From NCBI GenBank assembly GCA_008638375.1, contig CM018051.1, positions 9,965,387 through 10,029,386 of the forward strand: a stretch of DNA of 64,000 nucleotides, read 5' to 3'. The number at the start of each line of letters is the position of its first letter. The stretch's first letter is position 1. Below the pieces are notes generated by a model. The model searched no databases, was not told the DNA's origin, and was given only the letters and a program-made list of their open reading frames with translations. The stretch is from Nyssa sinensis (lineage: Eukaryota > Streptophyta > Magnoliopsida > Cornales > Nyssaceae). The translations under genes and the position numbers were made by a program. Positions 1 to 12,524 of this stretch are shown piece after piece.

Positions 1-22
1 GATGTTGTTAATTTTAACATAT

Positions 23-1365
23 TATGGATTATGGAACTTTTCAGTTGACCAGTAAGAAATAGAGTCGCATGGGACTGAACATCCATGTCAGATAAAATAA
101 GGGATCCCCATAGTGGGGTGACATGGAGAAAGTATGGCAATACAAAATGTGAGAGATAGGGAGTAGCTAGGGCCAAGAATTTATGGATATAAGGATGATA
201 TCCCTAAGAAATCCAATAGTACTCTAATGATTGGCAATAATTGGGTGTTTTAATAATTTTTGAAAAGATGTGACATTAGGCTTATTTCTAGTATGACTGA
301 CATATGTGAATTTGTTAAGGTTTGCACCAAATGCAGTAGAATATCCACATGTTCAAAATAGATGGTAGTTGTAGAATATTATAGAAGGTTGTAGTATATA
401 GTCGATATGGGTAGAAGGTTATAGAATATTTTAGAAGGTTATGGAAACATGTAAAAAGGTTATGGGATATCTCTCTATTTTGGAAGGTTCAAAAAGTCTT
501 TCTTATTTGAAGGGCCCGATACTTTAGCTTTTATGCCACAAGATCTTGAGTATCCCGAAATGGGGACTATGACACAAAGTTTACACCCTAGTCGTGTGCT
601 AGATTGTAAAGGTTTCGTAAGACTTGCCCTTAAGTCCTAAGAGACCATGGGATGAATGGGCATATAAGCTCTTTTGGAGCTTAAGAGTTCATCATGGGGA
701 TTACTAGAGACTTCATGACATGTTAAGGAGCCAGGATTTTAGCTTAACCAAGTTTGTCTCATGATGGAAAGTTGATCGACCAAGTCCTGGTTGATGAGGT
801 GGGAGTCAAGGAATATAGGAGAGTTCCACGAAGAGTTTTATCCTTATAAGAGTGCCATGGTCCCATGGTCAGGAACAATCCCATGTTTTTCATATGTTAT
901 TTGGGAATGAGCCACATGGCTATAATAGAAGTGTTGCTGTGGTCATCAAGTTTTAGGGGGGTTGCTCATGCATCAACTCAACATGTTACTACGTGGATGT
1001 AGAGATCCTTGGTATACACGTTACCAACACACATCATGATTTCTAATGTGATATATTCCTACATAAGGTGATTTCTTAAAGATATATTAGCTATTAATTG
1101 TCCTTTATTGCTTTAACATTTGTGTTTTTAGCTTTGTTGGTGGATATGTTATTGAATTATTTTTATATTATGAGATGATCAATAAAGAGGTAAAATCCAA
1201 TTTAATTACTTATCCAAATGTTTTTTATACTTATCCCAAAAAATGTCCAATTTATTTATTTTTTGAAAACAACCTATTATAGGAAAAATGAATCAATATA
1301 ATTTTGTTGGAAGATTATAGAATATGTTCCCTCCAAAATTTTCTAATCTTCTTTTGTAGTGAATT
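23..1365. repeat. 1.3-kb dispersed repeat, copy 1
   Basis: This stretch matches 9765-11095 in the same orientation almost end to end, from a shared start reading GGATTATGGAAC to a shared end reading TTCTTTTGTAGTGAAT. Shared landmarks include ACATCCATGTCAGATA, GGGATCC, the polypurine AGAAGGTT words and GATCAATAAAGAGGTAA. The copies differ by many substitutions and small indels, so the duplication is old. They could be the two LTRs of one decayed element or two independent insertions; I saw no primer site or polypurine tract that would decide. No credible coding sequence lies inside. Confidence 0.75.
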
Positions 1366-1918
1366 TTGTGGTAACTTCCTCTCCCTTTTTCATTAGATTT
1401 TATCGATTCTTCTCTAATTAGCTTTGACATTTCTCTCTAGCCAATAAGATGAGAAATTGAAAGAAAGGTTAAGAATGCTCTGGCAATGACAAAGAAGGTT
1501 GAGCAAAACCCTATATAGAAAAAAAAGGTGAAGGCCATGAAGACAAGCCGAAGGAAGAGGCCTCCATTCCTATTTTAAGGTCCCTATTTTGATTTAGAGG
1601 CCTAGTGAAGTGAATGAGTTGATCGGCCATTTAAGCGATGCTGATAGGAAGGCCGTACTTCAAGAGTTGATTTTAGATATAAATGATCCATCATACCTTT
1701 CTTATGATAGGAAAAGGATGATAGAATCATTAAAATCCATCTTTAGTGACCATGATTCCCGAAGGAGCCCTAACCCTAGGAAAAAATTTAGAAAAGTGCA
1801 CTCTCTCGATGACTTTGCAAAAATTGCTAAGGAAAGGGAGTTAGCCGTGGAGACAGAAGAGCAGGATGGTTTACACACAATTATTGTCCAAATATTTACC
1901 TTAGAAGGGGGTGAATAG
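1366..1918 (+). other. unrecognised coding-like stretch, repeat-associated
   Basis: An open frame of about 100 codons runs from a GTG at 1610 to the TAG ending at 1918; an in-frame TAG stands just upstream (1595-1597). The predicted peptide is charged and hydrophilic (starts NELIGHLSDADRKAV) with no domain I know. It ends where the copia-LTR-like sequence begins, so the frame is probably cut off by that insertion. It sits between repeats and is most likely a fragment of a transposon protein rather than a host gene. Confidence 0.25.
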
Positions 1919-3540
1919 AATATTTTGTAAGTATTGATTTATTTTTCGATCTTTAAAAAATGAATGCTATAAATATACAAGTAAATAAAAAATAGAGAGA
2001 GAAATTGAGCAAATACAATAGTTTAGGATATTCAAAAAACTTCTTACGTCATCGACTCAAGCATCTGCACTTGAGTTTTTTCACTATTGTGACCTCCTTG
2101 CAGGTGAAGACCAAACCTTTATAATGCGAAGACCGCAACCCTCTTATCCCAGCAAAATATACCCTTTTGCCTTTCTGGGTAGCACCTATCCACAACTCTT
2201 ACCACAATGAGATGATATAATACTGTTTACCAAAAGACACTTTCTTCAAGGATAGATTTGACGCAATAAAATGCTTACTCTCTATAGATAAATCTGGTAT
2301 AAGCTAAGAGTATATAAGATGAGTAGGACATTTAGATCTAGATTTTCAATGTTCGAATTTAAAGTCAAGGATAGAAATGTAGAAGTGTAAATATGTAAAG
2401 AGGTGACATAGAATGCCTTAGAGAACCTCTATTTATAGAACTTAAAAGAATATGTTCGTTGCTTTTTAAAAAGAATCATTTTCCTTTTTTTTTGCCTGTT
2501 CAAAATTTGTATTCTCGATTGCTTGATAAAAAAATTTAATCGATTAAATCATGAACTAGTCAACTAGATTGAGGACTGGTTGACTAATTAGGTCAACTGA
2601 ATTGTCTAGAGGGTTTAAGGTTTAATTTTTTAAGAACAATCGATTGACTAGTCATTTGGATCAGTCAACTAGTTCCTGATGTACATTTATTTTAGCTTTA
2701 AAAAATAGTCGATTGATTTTACTTAAAGGTCAACTGTATTAGACAGTGAGTTTAAGTTGTTTTATGAAAAAGGTCACTCAATCAACTGGTTACTAGAATT
2801 GGTCAACTGATTTAATCAATGTAAAAATAAGCTTTAAGAATCAGTTGATTGGTTCCATGAATTGGTCGACTAGTTTAGATAGTGAATGTCTTCTTGCTTA
2901 TTTTTTCTTAGTGTACTTTTATTCAAAACCTTTGATTTTTTAAAACTTAAAGTATGGCATTTGTTTTGTTTTGAAAAATCGTTTGAGGTTAGTTTTTAGT
3001 TAACCATTTTAAGTAGTAAGAGTTTACGACTAATGATCAATCTAATCCTAAATCACTTAAAAATCAAAATAAGAAAAATAAAAAGTCTTTACTTGACTTG
3101 TTTTCAATCCTTGGACCTAAGTGTGTCCATTTGCTTGATTCATCATGAGAACATTTCACTTGTTTTAATTCTAGTCCTTGAAGCATATTCTTAAGTGAAA
3201 TCCTTTAACTTAAAGGACTTTTTCATTTTTTGGTCAACAATCTTCTTTGTCCTAGATAATCTATTTGTATTGTCACTTAGATAAAATATTAGTCCACTTA
3301 GATAATGCTTTTCTATCATCAAAATTATCGAGATGCTCAAGGTTGAAAACCTTTAGGGCTAACAATCTCCCTATTTTTTATGATGATAAAATAATGTCCT
3401 TTGCAAATTGTGAAATAAGAACACAAATGATAGAGACTAATAATATTGCACATAAACTCCCCCTATCAATTTGTAAACTGGAATTCATGCCATAAATGAA
3501 TAGAACTTCTTAATTTGGCAAATTTTTCTTTCTCCCCTTA
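1885..3540 (-). repeat. copia-type LTR-like sequence, copy 1 of a family
   Basis: The sequence from AATATTTACCTTAG onward is alignable to 21531-22357 and 25440-26555: same order of landmarks (GGGGGTGAATA, a CTTGAGTTTTT block, CTCCTTGCAGGTGAAG, GAACCTCTATTTATAG, then many variants of GTCGACTGGTT). In the element at 25.4 kb this sequence is an LTR next to a primer site and the coding strand is minus, so I give minus here. The last 500 bases (3050-3540) are not present in the other copies. No internal coding region of the same element adjoins it. Confidence 0.6.
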
Positions 3541-4605
3541 CTAATATGTAACCATTGCATTTTTGTGTTAGAGAGTTATATCAAATTTCATGCTTTGTTT
3601 GTGCGATTGGATATTATCAATAAGCTCTTTAGGATAAACCTAGTGAAGTAATACAACTGTCTTACTCTTCTTTGCATCAAAAGTCTCATGAAAAGGAATT
3701 TGCAAAGTAGAGCCAATAAGTTTCTTTAAATGATGATCTTCAACCTCCAGGTGAGAGAATGAAGGTTGTGCTCCAAATTTCTTGAGATGTTACAGAGAAC
3801 GTTGGAGAAGAATTAAATACTATTACTAAAGAACAAAGTAATACCAGTGTTGAAGAAGTTATCAAGGTTGTGGAAGAACCAAATATTGTTCTATTTATCG
3901 AAGGGGAAGAGATTGCAAAAAGAAAAAGATACTATTGTGAGAGACGGGGTGGCTTCTTTGGCCGAGAAAGCCACAAGTGTTGCATGAGAATTTACTATCA
4001 AGATCCTTTGTTATGGAGATATAGAGGTGGTTAAGATAGCCGATTCCCCCAAACCCAATATTCAATTTATGGTACTTCAGATACATCCATTATCAAGGCT
4101 AAAAAACAAGTCTCGATTTATAGTGTGGATCTTAGAATATCCAAGGAAAGCCCAATTGTGATAACCCCTAGTTCATATAGAAAGTTGTATCTCTATTTGA
4201 TATGAATTTTGTAAAAGAACTTAGATAGATCTATGAATCGCCAGCTTTCCCACGCCAACAGTTGAAGTAGAGGGTCATGCAATCGAATGTGTAAAGTGGC
4301 ATGGCATCTTTATTTATTTCAAATATATTGAGCTATTGGACTTGGTCACCTAGAAATATCCACTGACCTTTAAGAAATTTATAAAGAAGAGTTCAAAGAT
4401 CCAATAGTTTGTTATGAGACTTTAGGCTACATTCTATTGAGATTAGGATATTACCTTGTTCATAAGATGTCTAGGGAGAAACTAGAGAAGACCATGGAGA
4501 CCATAAAGGCTTTAAAAGATGCCAAAGTGAAGCTATAATGGCCAGAGGCCCATATTCATCATTTTGAGAAGTGACCTTGGCATACTTCTTTTTGTTGAAT
4601 TTTTT
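3541..4605. other. unrecognised, degenerate repeat-like DNA
   Basis: No intact gene. Several short plus-strand frames between about 3750 and 4540 read like hydrophilic coding sequence (for example a run VVEEPNIVLFIEGEE near 3870) but are broken by stops and frameshifts. This resembles an old transposon gene; I cannot assign the family. Confidence 0.3.
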
Positions 4606-4700
4606 GATGCTTTATTACCAAATTTTGGATTTCTTAAACATGTATTTGGAGATGTACAACCATAGGTTGTACAGAGCTCTTGTACCAATTGGCTGGAAGC
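4606..4700. repeat. short direct repeat, copy 1 (pairs with 5768-5865)
   Basis: About 90 bases (TTGGATTTCTTAAACATG, then AGGTTGTACAGAGCTC) recur at 5768-5865 in the same orientation. Here the sequence just before reads GCTTTATTACCA, a decayed form of the primer-site complement that is intact in the second copy, so both look like LTR-edge plus primer-site remnants of one minus-strand retroelement family. Confidence 0.5.
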
Positions 4701-4740
4701 TTTTCATCTTTCATAAATATATATGTATTATTTATCTTAT

Positions 4741-5090
4741 ATCTCTCTCTTAACTCACTTTTGTTTGCAGCCTATTTAGTCCTTTATATAGGACTAAGAA
4801 TACATTGGTATTTGAATACAAACTTTATAATTTTTAGACAACCTTAGAATTCTTAGACAATCTTTAAAATCCCTACGCAAATTCATGTATCTAATTATAT
4901 GTATTTAGACACTATATCTCTCTCTTAACTCACTTCCGTTTGCAGCCTATATAGTCCTTTATATAGGACTAGGAATACATTGGTATTTGAATACAAACTT
5001 TATAATTTTTAGACAACCTTTAGAATTCTTAGACAATCTTTAAAATCCCTACGCAAATTTATGTATCTAATTATATGTATTTAGACACCT
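4741..5090. repeat. tandem duplication, two ~175-bp units
   Basis: The unit begins ATCTCTCTCTTAACTCAC at 4741 and again at 4916. The two copies are nearly identical, with only scattered single-base differences, so the duplication is recent compared with the surrounding repeats. Confidence 0.85.
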
Positions 5091-5099
5091 GTGCATTAT

Positions 5100-6480
5100 A
5101 GAAACATTCAAAATTATATTTTCAACACTCCCACTTAATTTTGAAATTAGCACTTTTCTTTGCATCTTTAATCTCCATCCTTCTTTCTTCATTGTTCATT
5201 CTTCAATCATCAATCTTCATTCTTTATTCTTTATTCTTCATTATTCTTCAATCTTCAATCATTGTTGTCATCAATTGATTCTTCTCCATTGTTGGCATCA
5301 ATTCTCCATTTTTTTTCTTAAAAACTTTATTGCAATTATAAGCTTGGTTCCATCTTTTAATTTCTCGATTCTCAATATAATTTGCAAAAATAAAATGTTA
5401 ATAATAAAGAATATCTTTTTTTTTTCTCAAATGGTTGCTGCCCCATTTCAATTTTTAGGAATCTTTCATTTTTTCTTCTTCTTGGTCGACTCATGGTCAT
5501 TGCCCATTTCTTTTAACTACAAAACAATTGCTAGCTTTTCGATCTTCCCTTTTCATTTGGTTAGACTCAGTTTCTAACCCTTTCAATTTTTAGTGAAGAT
5601 TTTTTTTTGTTCTTCTTCTCTTATTCTTTTTTTTTTCTTGTTTTATTTTTTTTCTCTTCTTCTTCTTTTTGGCAACCAATATTCTCCACCAACCAACACC
5701 AGTTATGTATTTTTATCGTGCACCCAAATTAACTCAAAACTGATTTTGATACCATATTTAATTTTTTGATGCTCTGATACCAAATGTTGGATTGCTTAAA
5801 CATATATTTGGAAATTTACATCTATAGGTTGTACAGAGCTCCTGTATCAATTGATATTGAGAGCTTGTCTTCTTTTAAAAATATATTTGTTATTTTACAC
5901 ATCCTTGACCCAATGGTACTTTGGTCATTTTGCACACCCTTGACCTTTAAGGGTGTTTTTGTAATTTCAAGCATTGCCCTACCCTTTAGGGGTAATTTCT
6001 AGAGATTTTTCACTTTCTAAAGGTATTTCGGTAACTTTGACACCATTTTGCCCCTCAAAAGATATTTTTGTAATTTTGGCACAATCCTACCTCTAGTAGG
6101 TCATTTTAGTCATTTGAGGGCATTTCTATAATTTCTATGCTATTATACCCCTTTGGGGGTAATTTTAGTAATTTTAGCCTTTAGGGACAAGTTGGGCTTT
6201 TGTGCTTTAGAGGCAATTTAGTCATTTCCATACCTCAAAATCTTTCACCAAATTAGGGGCAATTTGATAATTGTGAGGAACCATTATTGCCTTTATTATT
6301 CCTTAGAAAATTACATTTTCTTATCCATTAGGACTTGCCTTTATTGTCCCTTGGAAGTTTCTTAACTCATTAAGACTTGTCATTATCATTCTAAGGAGTT
6401 TCCCTTATGGCTCCTTAGAAATTTCCTTTCTTGCTCATTAAAACTTACCAATCTCGCTTTCTTGCACTTCAAGACTATCC
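5100..6480. other. low-complexity AT/pyrimidine-rich region with degenerate short repeats
   Basis: 5140-5700 is rich in TTCTTC/ATTCTTCAATC words. 5890-6270 carries loosely repeated units of roughly 45-55 bases built on a core like GGTAATTTTGGTCATTTT followed by a CCCC/GGGG pair. Short open frames here are by-products of the composition. No gene is recognised. Confidence 0.5.
5771..5782 (-). other. retroelement primer binding site (initiator tRNA-Met type)
   Basis: The plus strand reads GCTCTGATACCA, the exact complement of TGGTATCAGAGC, the usual plant copia primer site for initiator methionine tRNA. It stands directly left of the repeat at 5783-5865, so that repeat is probably the inner edge of a minus-strand 5' LTR whose internal region ran leftwards. 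Confidence 0.65.
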
Positions 6481-7600
6481 TTAGGAGTGGCACCAATACC
6501 AGTAAAAATAAAAAAAATAAGGAAAATGAACTAGACTTGTCGTCCAAATTCCTCTTCCAAATGCCACTGATATTGTTAAAGGCACCTTAGCCTTTACCAT
6601 GGCCATTCTGGCAACTTTGTTGTCCATTTAGGAAACATGGGAATGCATGATTGGCATTTAAGAATGCATATATGCTTGGAATTTTTTTGAACAACCAACA
6701 ATCCACTCCCCCTCCTACACCTATAGTAACTCAGTCGTTCATTAAAAAATAGGGCCCTTTTACTAGCCAGTTTCAAGGACCAGTCTTAAACCAAAACTAG
6801 CAACCCAGTGCTCTAACAAACCTATCTATATTTAATCAGTTAATTGGTGCAACAACCATTTTTGTTACCTTAGAGACCTTTGAGAAAACCCCCAAAACTA
6901 TTTAGTGCGAAAGTTCCATGCCAAATTCTTTCACATAGAAGAACATCTCACAATGTTATCCTTGTCAAAACTAACTCAAAACACTTTTGAAGGCTTGATG
7001 GAAGAAGTGAAAGTTTAGGGACAAGTCCCTCGACTATTGTGAGCCAGTCACCGAAGTAGAACTTGTCAAGATGTGCATTAATAGTATGCTTCAAGAATAC
7101 AAGATTCTGCTGTCACCATTCATATTGAGACTTTCTCACAGCTGATTGATTTTGGTCCAAAAAATTTCTTACCTTGTGGGACATGCTAGAGAAACACCCA
7201 ATATAACTCTCATGACTAGAAAAGGTTATCGTTGTGGAGCTTCAGTAGCAATCGTAGAATAGCAGTTTGAATGACGTAGTGGCCGCAACAAGATGTGTTG
7301 TGAAATAAAGGAAGTCCCCACACGTCTCAAATGATGGGTATAAGATAAAGTCATGGAACTCCTAATATCCAGGAAACAACTAACAAGCAATGATAAGAAA
7401 AGCTCTACTTACTGCAATTACCATCAGACTACCAATCACGCATTCTCACATGCTTATTCTTGTTTTCTTCTTCTCCCCCTTTATAATCTTCAAAATGACC
7501 TAAACTTGTTGGGAAGATGGCGGTCAATATCTCATTCTAAGCACGCACTCGAGAAAATCTTTCATTTTTAGCACCTTAATCTTGGTCTCTCTGTGCTTGT
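6481..7600. other. no gene recognised
   Basis: Only short, stop-interrupted frames on both strands. Composition is slightly less AT-rich than the flanks and looks like decayed retroelement interior, but I see no diagnostic motif. Confidence 0.4.
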
Positions 7601-8391
7601 GCTCATTGTGCTTATAAAGAGCATCGATATGGATCTTAAGGATGTGCACGTCATTCTTAATGGAATCAATGTGCTTATTCATAGAGTTTAGGGTTTTGGT
7701 GTGGTTGGTTTCAACGGAGCAGAGTTGGCTATAGAGGCCAGAGTTTATCTCCTAAAGAAGGTTAATGATGAGGGGATTGAATTTTGGGGTTAGAGCCAAA
7801 TGGGGAGTGGGAGTTTGAGTAGGATGAATAAATAAATGAGTCTTTTGGGATAGCTCAGGTTGTGTGGTGGAAGAGGATTTGGGAACCCATCTTTGCTCAA
7901 TTTTCTTGTACCCTATGGACTTAAAAAAGTCCCTTTCGAGTAAAAGTTTGTGTGAAAGGGGAAGTGGATGTCGGTTTGACTACCAAAATCAATTTGGTAG
8001 AGTTTAAAGAGTGTGGTGAGGTGGTTTCGAGATGGAAAGATGTCTTTCTTCTTTTTGAGGCAATCATTCATATGGTAGAGTATGATATATGTGGGAGGTT
8101 GATTTTTTGGTGGTTAAGAACACACTAAATAATGAACGTGTCTATGTACGAGACAAAGTCTCATCCAATGGCATGTGGGAAGATGTTGTAGGTGATGATG
8201 TGATGGATGAGGCAACTCTTGAATGTGAGTTTATAGGCCTTGGGTTTGAAGTGTTTAGTGATGGAGGGGTCACCACACATTTGTTGTATGATTGTGACTG
8301 GGTCGAACCCATCACGTATGACCATACTCTTAGAAATCTCCTCAAGGGATTTAGAATATTTCGAAGATGGTGTTGAGATCGAGAAAAATGG

Positions 8392-8766
8392 TCATGTTTC
8401 GTACCCATGATAATGTGGTGGGTCCTTTGGGCATTTCAAAGTGGGTGTAGAAGAGTTGTATTGGATGTTTGAGGTGGATAGAAACTTGGTCCAACTAGGA
8501 TAGTCAAAGAGGGAACCAATGAAGATTGATTGGATAGTCAAAGAGGGAACCAATGAAGATTGATTGGGTTTGAAGAAGAGGGTGTTGATGATCCTTCCAT
8601 ATTCGATAGTATTATGTTTGATATCATTGTTGAACTTTTGGGCTATAGAGAGATTGAGAAAAGTTTGTCTATCGTGCTTAGATTTGGTAGGTTCTTGGGG
8701 ATCGGGATCGACTTTAACGCACTTTCCTAAGGATTTAAAGGATGGATTCTTTGTTTTGGGAGCCAT
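8392..8766 (-). pseudogene. gag-like reading frame of a decayed minus-strand element
   Basis: A 124-codon frame starts at an ATG (peptide MAPKTKNPSFKSLGK) just inside a (CT)n tract and ends at 8392; related coding-like sequence continues with stops and frameshifts to about 7600. A basic MAPK-type start after an LTR-like sequence is common in plant retroelement gag-like proteins, but I cannot identify a gag domain. Between 8470 and 8570 a 43-bp segment (GGATAGTCAAAGAGGGAACC...) is directly duplicated inside the frame. Treated as transposon debris, not a host gene. Confidence 0.35.
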
Positions 8767-8818
8767 TGATAAAGATATTTGAAGGTTTGAAAGGAATTTG
8801 GATTGCTTTATACGGTTG

Positions 8819-8820
<2 letters not shown>

Positions 8821-8869
<49 letters not shown>
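8821..8869. repeat. (GA)n microsatellite
   Basis: About 24 perfect GA dinucleotides. The short open frame across it encodes only an alternating Arg-Glu run and is not a gene. Confidence 0.98.
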
Positions 8870-8871
<2 letters not shown>

Positions 8872-8879
8872 TGCAAGGG

Positions 8880-9261
8880 TGAACTCTTTGAAATGTTTGA
8901 AAACTATTCAAGTTTTATAGAAATGACCGAATCAGTCGATTGGTTTGTTTCATCAGTCAATTGTTTGTGCCCTAGTTTTGGGACAGTCGACTGGTAGGTC
9001 GGCTAGTTCAACCAATGGATATAATTCTCTCTTTAAATCCTTAATCGATTGACTAGTTTTCCCATGTAATTGACTGGTTTTAGCCAATAGTTGACTAGTA
9101 GGTCGACTGATTTGACGAGTAGCTAAGTTTTTATTTGACTTATTGAGCCTAGTAGACCTTATAGTTGACTATTTCTATTATCAGTCAACTAGTTCTCAAG
9201 GATAGTTGACTGATTTGAGTAGTAGTGATTTTTATAACTTAGTTACTCAAATCTTTTGGAT
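8880..9261 (-). repeat. copia 3' non-coding / LTR-like segment
   Basis: Dense in variants of GTCGACTGGTT and AGTCAATTG, the same word set as the copia LTR-like sequences at 1.9, 21.5 and 25.4 kb. On the minus strand it lies directly after the end of an RNase H coding fragment (9262-9365), the expected place of a 3' LTR. Confidence 0.55.
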
Positions 9262-9365
9262 CAATCATTTCTAGTTCTCTTTTAATATAGCAAAATCTTT
9301 CCTCTTGGAGTGGCTTGGTAAAGATATCCGCCAATTAATGGCTTGTATCAATGAACTCAAGGATT
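9262..9365 (-). pseudogene. Ty1/copia RNase H C-terminal fragment
   Basis: Minus-strand translation gives EFIDTSH, an in-frame stop, then LADIFTKPLQEERFCYIK. The LADIFTKPL block is the hallmark end of the Ty1/copia RNase H domain. The stop (TAA, where Gln is usual) and the absence of upstream pol sequence show that it is dead. Confidence 0.85.
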
Positions 9366-9764
9366 AGTCACCATTTTACACATGATCCTGACAAGAGAGT
9401 AAGGTTTAGGGAGCGTACCTAATTACTTGTGATGAATTAGGAAGCACTTCAGTTTGAACTCCTTGATTTTGAATCGTCACTTGTGTGGTACTCCAACTTG
9501 TGTAGGGTGATACTTTGACTTGTACAGTGCAGAGCTTTGGCTTGTGTAGGACAAAGCTTAAAAAATATAAGAGAGAGAGAGAGAGAGAGAGAGAGACCTA
9601 CTGTAGCATGCCTTTGGTTCTTAGATTTTAGGTCCCCCTTTTGGTGGCTAAGGGGCTTTATTTATAGGAAAATTATAGAGGTTTGATCTAATGACTCATA
9701 ATCAATCTCATAGATAGAAGGCTTAGAACTTCACTCCCTAGTGGATTCACCAAAATGTGGATGG
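9366..9764. other. no gene recognised; includes (GA)n at about 9571-9596
   Basis: Contains loosely repeated words ACTTGTGTAGG / CTTGTACAG (9470-9550), a (GA)n tract and a TTTATTTATAGG word near 9660 that could be an LTR TATA box. No coding sequence. Confidence 0.4.
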
Positions 9765-11095
9765 TGTGGATTATGGAACGTCTAAGTTGACCGATCAGAG
9801 ATGGAGTCATATGGCCAGTGAACATCCATGTCAGATACAATAAGGGATCCTTAGAGTGGAGTAACTGAGATTAAGTATGGCAATACAGAATGTGAGAGAT
9901 AAAAAGTAGATAGGGCTTGGAATCCATATATATAAGGATGTTATTTGCATGGAATCCAATATTACTCTAATGATTAGCAATAATTGGGTGTTTTAGGAAC
10001 CTCTAGAAAGAGGTGATGGTGAGTCTATTTATAATATGACTGACATGTCTAAGTTTGTTAAGGTATGCAGGAAATGTAGTGGAATCTCCACGTGTTCAAC
10101 TAGTGTCCAAAATATGAGGTAGTTATAAAATATGGTAAAAGTTTATAGAATATAGCAGATGTGGATGGAAGGTTATATAAGGTTTTAAAAGGTTATGAAT
10201 ATTTGTTAAACAATTGTGGAATATCTCTTTGTTCTAGAAGGTTCAAAGAGTCTTTCAAGTGGGCCATGAAAGTTTTTGAAGAGCCGGATAATTTACCCTT
10301 CATGTCATAAGACCTTGAGTATTCTGAAGTGGGGACTATGGGGCGAAGGTCACACCATAGACTGGTGCTAATACCGTAAAAGTTTTATAATACTTGCCCC
10401 TAAGTCCTACGCAACCATGGGATGGAAAGACATATGAGTTTTTTGATCTTGAGAGTTTCTTATGGGGATTACTGGAGACTTCATGACATGTTAGGGAGCC
10501 AGGAGTCTAGCTTGACCAAGTTTGTCTTATGATAGAAAGTTGATCGACAAGTCCTAGTTGATGAGGTAGGAGTCATAACATAGATGAGAGTTCCTCAAGG
10601 AGTTTAAGCCTTATGAGAGTGCCATTGTACCATTGTCAAGGACAATCCCATGTTGTTCATGTGTCATTTCGGGATTGGGCCATGTTGTTGTAGTAGAAGA
10701 GTTGATGTGGTCATTAAGCTTCAAGGGATTGCTCATGCATCAACTCAACATGTTACCACGTGGATCTAGAGAGCCTTGGTAAACTAGGTACCAACACATA
10801 TCATGATTTATAATGTTATAAATGATTTCTTAAGGATATAGCTATTAATTGTCCTTTATTGCTTCAACATTTGTATTTTTAGCTTTGTTTATGGATATGT
10901 TCTTAAATTATTTACTTATTGTGAGATGATCAATAAAGAGGTAACAACCAATTTTTTTCGTACCCAAAAAAGCATCAAAATCAAATATTTTTTAAAAAAA
11001 CAACCTATTGTAAGAAAAATGAAGCAATATAACTTTGTTAGAAGATTATAGAATACATTCCCTCCAAAATGTTCCAATCTTCTTTTGTAGTGAAT
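9765..11095. repeat. 1.3-kb dispersed repeat, copy 2
   Basis: Direct-orientation partner of 23-1365. The two copies share GGATTATGGAAC at the left and CTTTTGTAGTGAAT at the right, and agree throughout apart from substitutions and small gaps (for example AAATGATTTCTTAAGGATATAG here). Short open frames inside are not genes. Confidence 0.75.
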
Positions 11096-11485
11096 GCCAT
11101 AGTGCATAACATGACATTTTAAACTTTTCCCTTCACAAAATGGAAATTTTTTACATCTCTTATTAATGGGTTAATGGTGGATAATGTTGCTGTCTAAGAC
11201 ATGTTTGAAAAGAAGATACAATGACCTTCCTAGCTAGATAGCATAGTGTTGAACATTTTTTTCCTTTTCCATATATGATCGATGTAATTAATATTGAATC
11301 ACTAAACATCAAGGGATTTAGGCCAAATAAGAGAAATTTAGGTTTCTATAAGGAGAGTTCTTACATGTGAATGCCCTTAAAATATTCAACAAACTTCAAG
11401 ATTTTTGTAAAGAATGTTTGAGTAAACTTGTTAGAACTTGTGATAAATTTAAAAATACCATATGGGATCTACCAACTTGTGGTGG
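11096..11485. other. no gene recognised
   Basis: AT-rich sequence between the dispersed repeat and the tandem array; no coding, RNA or repeat signal that I can support. Confidence 0.4.
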
Positions 11486-11738
11486 CAAAAATATTTGGTG
11501 GTATGTAATTTGTCGTATTAGATTCACGACAAACTAAGAGATTCACTAAACATATGGTCACGTGTTAAATCGTAGCAATAGACGACAAACTTAGAGATAA
11601 TTGTAAGACATGTAAGAATAATGGTACTAATTAAAACCTTACGACAAATCTAAACATATTCTTTAAAGAATATTAACAGAAGTAACTCAGATGTTTACAA
11701 AATTCAGAAGTTAACCATATGGCACACTCCTAAAAAAA

Positions 11739-11785
<47 letters not shown>

Positions 11786-12440
11786 TGATAAATCTAAAAT
11801 ACCTTCCGTTATCTATCAATTTATTGTAGCAAAAATATTTGGTGGCATATATGTAATATGATGTATTAATGATTCACAACAAATTAAGAGATTCATTAAG
11901 CACATGATCACATGTTAAATCGTTATATCATACGACAACTATAAAAATAATTGTAAGAAATATATAAATAATTGTAGTAGCTAACCAAAACCTTAAGGTA
12001 AATCTAAACATACTCTTCAAGGAATATTAACGAAAGTAGTGTGCTAACAAAAACATTTGGCGGTATGTAATTTGATGTATTAATGATTACGAGAAACTAA
12101 GATATTCACAAAACATGTTTCACCTTTTAAATTATTACAACATATGACAAACAGAGAAATAATTAGAGACACGTACATATAATTGTACTAATGATCCAAA
12201 ACCTTAATACAAATTTAACCATACTATTTACGAAATATTAAAGAGAGTATTTTGGTGACAAAAAAATTTGGCGGTATATAATTCGACATATTAATGATTT
12301 TCAACAAACAAATAGATTCACTAATCATGTGGTCGTGTGTTAAATTATGAAAACATATGACAAACTTAGAGATAATTGTAAAACACATACGGATAATTGT
12401 ACTAGTTAACTAAAACCTTAAAAAAATCTAAAATATTCAG
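11486..12440. repeat. minisatellite, four ~215-bp units
   Basis: Units start at 11486, 11830, 12048 and 12259, each with a CAAAAATATTTGGTGG-type start, then ATGTAATTTGATGTATTA, ACGACAAAC, ATAATTGTA and AAACCTTA blocks in the same order. Spacings are 344, 218 and 211 bases. The first unit is longer because of a stretch containing an (ATT)n microsatellite (11739-11784). The copies are diverged. I do not recognise the repeat as a known satellite. Confidence 0.8.
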
Positions 12441-12524
12441 GTATATTTTTTATTCTTTTTTTCATGTATGACTTATATGTATATTCTAACATATTGCATA
12501 TTCTCCTTTCTATCCACACTCCTC

